Shown here: positions 6,322 through 10,885 of the stretch, piece by piece | Layout: every line of letters begins with the position of its first letter | Position numbering within the stretch: the stretch's first letter is position 1 | From: CAZDDA01 sp964568045 | GTDB lineage: Bacteria > Bipolaricaulota > Bipolaricaulia > UBA7950 > UBA9294 | Direction of reading: 5' to 3' | Length of the DNA: 10,885 nucleotides | Assembly (NCBI GenBank): GCA_964568045.1 | Contig: CAZMOL010000053.1 | Coordinates: 1-10,885, forward strand | Position numbers and translations under genes: made by a program | The notes under the pieces: generated by a model | Seen by the model: the letters and a program-made list of their open reading frames with translations, nothing else | What the model was told of the DNA's origin: nothing | Database searches by the model: none

Positions 6322-7494
6322 CTAGAACGACAACTCAAACCCGACAGAGACTTCGGTGACCCCACTAGCGTCAAACGCTGCTGTGGTATAGAGGGTTACC
6401 CCACAGAACGTCACCCCCGCTCTGAGGCACTGGCTGGAAAAGCCCAATGCATCGAAAACGGTCAGACTTGCGAACGTGACGGGCTCGATCTCAGCCACAA
6501 TCGCCAAGCGTTGGCGCTCGAAAAGGAAGCTGCCGTCGAAACCGGTTTCCGAAGTGATCCACGCTCCGAAGATCTCAAACGAGACGGCAAATTTCTGACC
6601 GGAAAAGACGACCGGAAGAACCGAAGGCGTGGTGGGAGGTGCAAAACTTGTCCACGAAGTGAACTGGACCTCGCCAATCGCTAGGTCCAAGATGAAATCC
6701 AGCCCAGTGATGGCAAAGCTGTCATCAATTGTGATTGCTGTGAGAAAGGCGAGGCTCGGCTCCTCAAACCGGTAGCCGAACTCGAAGACCTCCTTGACAA
6801 AACCGTTCCAATCAAGCCACGTGCTGCTGCTGGAAAGGATTCCACAGAAGTCAATCTCCAGCCGTACAAACTCCTCCTCGAAGTAGAAGTTGGGGACAAT
6901 CGTCACCTTGGGTTCCGTCTGGGCGGCACAAAGTCCATCCAGATTGTAGAAGAGGCCAAGAAGGTTGTAGGAATGAGGAGCCTCAATGCCCCCGAGCAGG
7001 TTGACCAAGTTCGTTGCGCCGAAGCCGGTGAGGGTTGTGATGGAAAAGCCGCTGATCACTCCACTGCTCAACTCAAGGACAGTGCCCATGCTGTGACTCG
7101 CTGTCTGCCCAGCGACGCCTGCCAAGATAAGATCAACCCCGACGGTTATTCCAACTATGTCCGCGTCAACGCTCAGTTGATTCCAACTGAAATATGGATC
7201 AAACAGGATTTCGTCGGCAATGCTCACCGCACCGATGCCAACAGAAACACCGAATTCCTGAGATTGAAACCCGCTTAGGTCAAAGATGGTCTCCGACTCA
7301 AAGGTGAAATCAGCCACACTCAGACCCAATGTCAAACCGGTCTCGATATTGTAGGAGAGAGGCGGAACGGGGGTGTACGTGAGCTCAAGCCCAACGTTCC
7401 CTGAAAACCCAAGTCCCTCGCCGCAAGCGACAACGCCTATCGCGAGGAACGCCGACACGAGTGCGATCAACAAGCGTGTGCCAAACCGTGTCAT
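6322..7494 (-). CDS. Exported beta-rich protein, probable outer-membrane barrel with internal repeats
   Basis: The ATG at 7494 is chosen because GGAGG lies 8 bases upstream; an in-frame TTG at 7509 sits inside that ribosome site. The 390-residue product has a signal sequence (TRFGTR then LLIALVSAFLAIGVVA). The next residue is Cys24, and VVAC fits a lipobox, so either lipoprotein processing or ordinary cleavage after VVA is possible. The rest is alternating polar/hydrophobic strands, ending VSVGFELSF with a terminal Phe, as in the C-terminal signal of many outer-membrane barrels. The motif TFxSxTxFDxxGFxSQ occurs at 64-79 and again at 340-355 with identical spacing. A second pair, DFCGI (216-220) and TFCGV (362-366), suggests duplicated units with cysteines. 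I do not recognise the family. It is the first gene of the minus-strand block. I found no clear promoter, and a small hairpin (AGTCC/GGACT, 7530-7543) sits in its leader. Confidence 0.7.
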   Translation of the reverse strand: MTRFGTRLLIALVSAFLAIGVVACGEGLGFSGNVGLELTYTPVPPLSYNIETGLTLGLSVADFTFESETIFDLSGFQSQEFGVSVGIGAVSIADEILFDPYFSWNQLSVDADIVGITVGVDLILAGVAGQTASHSMGTVLELSSGVISGFSITTLTGFGATNLVNLLGGIEAPHSYNLLGLFYNLDGLCAAQTEPKVTIVPNFYFEEEFVRLEIDFCGILSSSSTWLDWNGFVKEVFEFGYRFEEPSLAFLTAITIDDSFAITGLDFILDLAIGEVQFTSWTSFAPPTTPSVLPVVFSGQKFAVSFEIFGAWITSETGFDGSFLFERQRLAIVAEIEPVTFASLTVFDALGFSSQCLRAGVTFCGVTLYTTAAFDASGVTEVSVGFELSF

Positions 7495-7688
7495 CCAAAC
7501 CCCCTCCAAGTTGTAGCAAACCGGAGTTTAGTCCGTGGGGACTGTTTCTTGGTGGAAATCAGGGAAGAGTGAATCGTGGGTTTGTCCGCAGGGATTAGGA
7601 CAGGTGTCGGGTAGCGCTTTGAAACACGAGTATGGAGCTTGCAAACGAGATGTACGTCTTTTTTGTGAACCCGCCCATCGATAGCAGC

Positions 7689-7718
7689 TTGACTTCCCAC
7701 AAAACGCTATGTTATATT
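7689..7718 (+). promoter_or_regulatory. Sigma-70-type promoter of the ABC importer operon
   Basis: TTGACT (7689-7694) and TATATT (7713-7718) are 18 bases apart (17 if TTATAT is taken as -10). Transcription would start near 7725, a few bases before the ribosome site. An in-frame ATG at 7709 lies inside this promoter and so cannot be the start codon of the transcript made here. Confidence 0.7.
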
Positions 7719-7728
7719 CACCACACAC

Positions 7729-7736
7729 AAGGAGGT
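7729..7736 (+). promoter_or_regulatory. Ribosome binding site that fixes the GTG start
   Basis: AAGGAGGT is a near-perfect Shine-Dalgarno sequence with 8 bases to the GTG at 7745. It settles the start of the binding-protein gene and gives a proper signal peptide beginning MKRRIG. Confidence 0.85.
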
Positions 7737-7744
7737 GTAGGATT

Positions 7745-8653
7745 GTGAAACGGAGGATTGGCATTTGTGTGTTGGTATTGGCACTCGTAGGTTTGGTTGG
7801 CTCTGCTGTGGTTGCGGAGACGTACGTGGTGCTCTCGGACATCCCCTGGAAGCCGTTCGAGATGGTAACGGACGACGGCGAGTTCTTCGGGTTCGACGTG
7901 GATCTGCTGCGCGCTATCGCGATCACAGCCGGATTCGAGGTCGAGATCCGGAATTTTAGCTTCGACGGGATCATCGAGGCAGTGAAGACGAACAACGGAG
8001 ACATCGGTTTGGCGGGCTTCACGATCCGTGCGGATCGCGCGGAGTCGATCGACTTCTCGAATGCCTACTACCTGGCGAATCAGGCCGTCCTAACCCGCAA
8101 GGACTCGGGGTTGAACATCGTCTCAGCAATGGCAGGCCTGGGCCCCAACAAGGCGATTGGTGCACAGAACTCGTCAACCGGCTTGTGGTGGATCGAAGAC
8201 AATCTGCAGGAGCAGTTTGGCGTGGAGCCCCGCGGTTACGAAACGTACCCCGCGGCGATTCTCGATCTAGTGAACCGCCGCCTCGACGCTGTCATCCAGG
8301 ACGGGCCAGCGTCGGTCGCATCGATCGATGCGTATCCGGATGACCTGACGATCGCCGGGATGATCCACACGTACGAGTACTACGGAATCGTCGTGCGAAA
8401 AGGTGACCCCGATGGGCTGCTCCCTCGCATCAACGATGCGCTCGTGACGCTCGGTCTGACGCTCGTTGACGTGTCCGGTGGGCTGCAGGAACTCGTAATC
8501 GAAGAGGGAAGTGTCTACGAGAGTTTGACGCAGATCTACTTCGAGCCGGATCCTGTCGACATCACAGCCGCGTGGATCGAATGCAAGGATCTGATCCTCG
8601 GAGGCGACCTCGAAGGCTTCATCGACTGCATGAAGGCGGAACTAGGACTGTAG
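7745..8653 (+). CDS. Amino-acid ABC importer, periplasmic substrate-binding protein (SBP_bac_3)
   Basis: Binds a polar amino acid in the periplasm and delivers it to the permease pair encoded downstream. The 302-residue protein starts at GTG 7745. The signal peptide (KRRIG, VLVLALVGLVGSAVVA, cleavage likely before E25) has no lipobox. Family motifs in order: PFEM...GEFFGFDVDLLRAI (38-58), FDGIIEAV (73-80), GDIGLAGFTIRADRAESIDFS (85-105), GAQNSSTG (139-146) and DAVIQD (181-186). In this family the Arg of the TxxxxR motif (here R98) binds the ligand carboxylate and the Asp of DAVIxD (here D186) its amino group; both are present. The last 30 residues add a helical tail with two cysteines (C280, C295), unusual for the family and possibly a disulfide. 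The exact ligand cannot be told from sequence. Confidence 0.92.
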   Translation: MKRRIGICVLVLALVGLVGSAVVAETYVVLSDIPWKPFEMVTDDGEFFGFDVDLLRAIAITAGFEVEIRNFSFDGIIEAVKTNNGDIGLAGFTIRADRAESIDFSNAYYLANQAVLTRKDSGLNIVSAMAGLGPNKAIGAQNSSTGLWWIEDNLQEQFGVEPRGYETYPAAILDLVNRRLDAVIQDGPASVASIDAYPDDLTIAGMIHTYEYYGIVVRKGDPDGLLPRINDALVTLGLTLVDVSGGLQELVIEEGSVYESLTQIYFEPDPVDITAAWIECKDLILGGDLEGFIDCMKAELGL

Positions 8654-8671
8654 TTCCTTGGGAAGCACCTG

Positions 8672-8707
8672 ACGACTGGGAGCCACCACTCGGAGGCTCC
8701 CAGTCGT
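8672..8707 (+). terminator. 13-bp perfect hairpin between binding protein and permease
   Basis: ACGACTGGGAGCC (8672-8684) pairs completely with GGCTCCCAGTCGT (8695-8707), loop 10. No T-run follows (TCTCCATC). In such operons a hairpin here commonly protects the binding-protein mRNA or attenuates readthrough, so that the binding protein is made in excess over the membrane parts. I infer that role here. Confidence 0.7.
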
Positions 8708-8723
8708 TCTCCATCGGGAGGCC

Positions 8724-9422
8724 ATGATCGAAGCCCTCAGGAACCTCGGGCCATTCATCCCTGGCCTGCTCAAGGCAGCGCTGATCAACATCCAGTTGCT
8801 CGTCGCGCTGATTGCGGTCGGTTTCGTTGTGGGCACGCTCGTCGCGCTGGTGCAGGTCTACGGGGGACGCGTCCTCAAGGCTATCGCATACATATACGAG
8901 TGGATCTTCCGCAGCATCCCGGCCCTCGTCTTGCTATTCCTGTTCTACTACGGGCCGCCGCGATTCGGCCTGAACGTCACGGCGTTCCTCGCCGCGACGA
9001 TGGCCCTGGGTTTTCGCTCGTCCGCGTATCAATCGCAGATTTTCCGCGGGGCGATCGAGTGCATTCCCAGTGGCCAGATGATGGCCGCTCGCTCGATGGG
9101 GATGAGTCGGCTCCGAGCGATCTTCTCGATCATTCTACCACAGGCGTTTCGCCTCTCGATTCCCGGTTGGACAAACGAGTTCTCATCGGTCATCAAGGAC
9201 ACGACGCTCGCCTACGCGGTCGGCTTCAACGAGATCATGCGCTATGCGCGCGTCATTCAAGACTCGTTCTATGAGCTGGCGATGCTGGCGTTCATCGCGG
9301 TCGCGTTGGTCTTCCTGGTATTGACCGGTGCGGGCAACGCACTGATGGACAGCGTGGAGAGGCGATTCAGGATCCCGGGTCTTCAGATGCCTGGGACGAG
9401 TTCGGGCGACTGCGCTCGGTAG
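8724..9422 (+). CDS. Amino-acid ABC importer permease 1 (HisM/GlnP family)
   Basis: Inner-membrane subunit of the importer, 232 residues. Starts at ATG 8724 with GGGAGG only 2 bases upstream, immediately after the hairpin. A long hydrophobic segment at 18-45 is followed by the HisMQ-type stretch FRSIPALVLLFLFYYGPP (62-79), further segments near 84-103, and a last one at 186-206. The cytoplasmic EAA loop, which docks on the ATPase, is AARSMGMSRLRAIFSIILP (121-139). IKDTTLAYAVG (157-167) is the usual conserved stretch after it. The short tail after VERRFRIPG is not conserved in the partner permease. Its stop codon overlaps the ribosome site of the ATPase gene. The two permeases are related but distinct and probably form a heterodimer. 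Confidence 0.9.
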   Translation: MIEALRNLGPFIPGLLKAALINIQLLVALIAVGFVVGTLVALVQVYGGRVLKAIAYIYEWIFRSIPALVLLFLFYYGPPRFGLNVTAFLAATMALGFRSSAYQSQIFRGAIECIPSGQMMAARSMGMSRLRAIFSIILPQAFRLSIPGWTNEFSSVIKDTTLAYAVGFNEIMRYARVIQDSFYELAMLAFIAVALVFLVLTGAGNALMDSVERRFRIPGLQMPGTSSGDCAR

Positions 9423-9429
9423 GAGGAAA

Positions 9430-10182
9430 ATGGACAGACTGCTGCGCGTAGAGGACATCCACAAGAGGTACGGCAAGGAGGAAGTGCTCAAGGGCGTCAC
9501 GTTTGAGATGGCCAAGGGCGAGACGAAGGTCGTCATCGGTCCATCAGGAACCGGCAAGAGCACGCTCCTGCGTTGCATTAACCGCCTGACGCCGGCAGAC
9601 AAGGGCCGTGTCTGGCTCGAGGACGAGGAGATCACGCACACGCGCACCAACATCAACAAGATTCGTGCGGGGATCGGCTTCGTCTTTCAGAGCTTCAACC
9701 TCTTCTCTCATCTGACAGCACTCAGCAACGTTCGGATTGCCCCGATGAAGGTGAAGGGAATGAAACGCTCCGAGGCGACGCGTCTAGCAATGGAGGAACT
9801 CGAACGCGTCGGACTCGGCGACAAGGCGAACGCGTTTCCGGCCGAACTGTCTGGCGGACAGCAGCAGCGCGTCTCCATCGCCAGGGCTCTCGCGATGTTC
9901 CCGAAGCTGATCCTGTTCGACGAGCCGACATCGGCCCTCGATCCTGAGCTGATCGGCGAAGTCCTGGAGGTCATGATCAACCTCGCGAAAGAGGGAATGA
10001 CGATGCTCGTTGTCACCCACGAAATGGGCTTCGCGCGGGCCGTCGCCGACGAGATCATCTTCATGGAGCACGGTGTGGTCGTCGAACACGGTCCCCCGGG
10101 CGAGATGTTCACAAATCCGCAGCACCGCCGCACGGGCGAGTTCTTGAACAAGATCACTGAGCTCTATGGGAAAACCGGCTGA
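9430..10182 (+). CDS. Amino-acid ABC importer ATP-binding protein (GlnQ/HisP type)
   Basis: Powers the importer by ATP hydrolysis on the cytoplasmic face, 250 residues, full family length. Walker [10 protein letters not shown] (37-45), Q-loop Gln87 in FVFQSFNLF, signature LSGGQQQR (140-147), Walker B LILFDEP (160-166) with the catalytic Glu165, D-loop SALD (168-171) and H-loop His197 are all intact. [10 protein letters not shown] is typical of polar amino-acid ATPases. AGGAGG ends 3 bases before the ATG and overlaps the TAG of permease 1. The TGA shares one base with the ATG of permease 2, which indicates translational coupling. I avoid a gene symbol because the substrate is unknown. Confidence 0.95.
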   Translation: MDRLLRVEDIHKRYGKEEVLKGVTFEMAKGETKVVIGPSGTGKSTLLRCINRLTPADKGRVWLEDEEITHTRTNINKIRAGIGFVFQSFNLFSHLTALSNVRIAPMKVKGMKRSEATRLAMEELERVGLGDKANAFPAELSGGQQQRVSIARALAMFPKLILFDEPTSALDPELIGEVLEVMINLAKEGMTMLVVTHEMGFARAVADEIIFMEHGVVVEHGPPGEMFTNPQHRRTGEFLNKITELYGKTG

Positions 10183-10850
10183 TGGTCTTTAAGTTCGAAT
10201 GGGTGCCTGCGCTCGCCAAGGGCTTGCCGCTGACGCTCGAGATCACCTTCACCTGCATCGGCGTGGGGGTAGTCCTCGGCGTGTTGCTGGCCCTTGCGCG
10301 AGTCTACGGAAACCGACCGCTTCGCTGGCTGACGAGCGCCTACATCCAGTTCTTCCGCGGCACACCGCTCCTCGTGCAACTCTTCATCATCTACTTCGGC
10401 CTCCCCGTCTGGGGAATCATGCTCTCCCGCTTCACGAGCGGAATTTTGGCGCTCGGACTGAATACGGCCGCCTACCAGGCGGAGTACTTCCGTGGGGCGA
10501 TTCAGGCCGTCCGGGGCGGTCAGATGATGGCGGCTCGCTCTGTCGGGATGAGCATGCCTCAGGCCGTTCGATACATCGTGTTGCCCCAGGCCTTCCGCCT
10601 CGTCCTCCCCTCTTGGTCGAATGAGTTCATCTTGATGCTCAAGTACTCGTCGATCGTATTCACGATCACGCTCCATGACCTTATGGGCCTGGCAAAGCAC
10701 CTCGCCTCGAGAAACTTCCGCTACTTCGAGGTCTTCGTCGTCGCCGCCCTCTTCTACTTGGCGCTCGTCTCCATCATCTCCTTCGTCCTGCGAATGATCG
10801 AGCGGCGCGCTCGAGTCCCCGGTCTCGGTTCGCATGCCGAGCATCGATAA
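10182..10850 (+). CDS. Amino-acid ABC importer permease 2 (HisQ/HisM family)
   Basis: Second membrane subunit, 222 residues. Its ATG overlaps the ATPase stop (TGATG); no strong ribosome site is seen, so it probably depends on reinitiation. An N-terminal membrane segment (16-40, including GVGVVLGVLLALA) is followed by the textbook HisMQ motif FFRGTPLLVQLFIIYFGLP (57-75), LNTAAYQAEYFRGAI (93-107), the EAA loop AARSVGMSMPQAVRYIVLP (117-135), LKYSSIVFTI (153-162) and a final segment (182-203). It keeps the FFRGTP form where permease 1 has FRSIPA, so the two subunits differ at the loop before segment 3. Ends normally at TAA. Confidence 0.92.
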   Translation: MVFKFEWVPALAKGLPLTLEITFTCIGVGVVLGVLLALARVYGNRPLRWLTSAYIQFFRGTPLLVQLFIIYFGLPVWGIMLSRFTSGILALGLNTAAYQAEYFRGAIQAVRGGQMMAARSVGMSMPQAVRYIVLPQAFRLVLPSWSNEFILMLKYSSIVFTITLHDLMGLAKHLASRNFRYFEVFVVAALFYLALVSIISFVLRMIERRARVPGLGSHAEHR

Positions 10851-10885
10851 CCACCGGAGAAAGAAGGAGCACCGAAACGCGCTCC
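10851..10885 (+). other. Operon end, partial hairpin or downstream ribosome site
   Basis: After the TAA there is AAGGAG (10864-10869) and a short dyad GGAGC...GCTCC reaching the window edge. It could be the start of a terminator or the ribosome site of a further gene; the window ends too soon to tell. Confidence 0.25.

Noticed and set aside
7709..7744. ATG at 7709 as start of the binding protein
   Set aside because: It lies within the -10 region and upstream of the strong AAGGAGGT site; the added residues would also spoil the signal peptide.
9183..10157. Minus-strand open frames opposite permease 1 and the ATPase
   Set aside because: The plus strand encodes all Walker, signature and EAA motifs here; the opposite frames show no domain.
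10164..10844. Long minus-strand open frame opposite permease 2
   Set aside because: It is very rich in charged residues and mirrors a gene with full HisMQ motifs; a typical shadow of GC-rich coding sequence.
1..10885. CRISPR array, tRNA, rRNA, transposase or phage genes
   Set aside because: No regularly spaced repeats, no cloverleaf or rRNA-like conserved stretches, and no transposase or integrase motifs were seen on either strand.

Overview
The window looks like a scaffold from an uncultured bacterium, probably a metagenome bin. It contains one run of 100 N with an identical 55-base sequence on each side. The cell is probably diderm. The amino-acid binding protein has a signal peptide but no lipobox, as expected for a soluble periplasmic protein, and two minus-strand genes encode long stretches of alternating beta-strands typical of outer-membrane barrels. 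The phylum cannot be fixed from the sequence. A deep-branching lineage such as Bipolaricaulota is only a guess from the mix of cohesin/dockerin, PKD and COG1470-like domains.

Layout. Positions 1-281 hold no gene I can support. From 282 to 7494 everything reads on the minus strand: (i) a 968-residue exported protein with Ig-like domains, a barrel-like region, two SdrD-B-like domains and a PKD domain, split by the artificial gap; (ii) a secreted cohesin-dockerin-cohesin-dockerin protein with a frameshift in a six-G run; (iii) a decayed third dockerin fragment; (iv) a sigma-70-family factor that stops just before its helix-turn-helix; (v) a 390-residue exported, barrel-like protein with internal repeats. 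Around 7500-7745 there is a divergent intergenic region. The plus strand then carries an intact polar amino-acid ABC importer: binding protein, permease, ATPase, permease (7745-10850), with a clear promoter, strong ribosome sites, a 13-bp hairpin after the first gene, and a one-base stop/start overlap between the last two genes.

How it fits together. The importer is a conventional operon and seems fully functional. The minus-strand block is an envelope/surface module: calcium-binding dockerin loops, cohesin-like domains and Ig-like domains suggest non-cellulosomal surface assembly. This block shows three separate lesions: the gap, a homopolymer frameshift, and a fused truncated-sigma/dockerin junction with a one-base deletion. 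The first is clearly an assembly artefact. The other two could be sequencing error, real decay, or (for the G run) phase variation.
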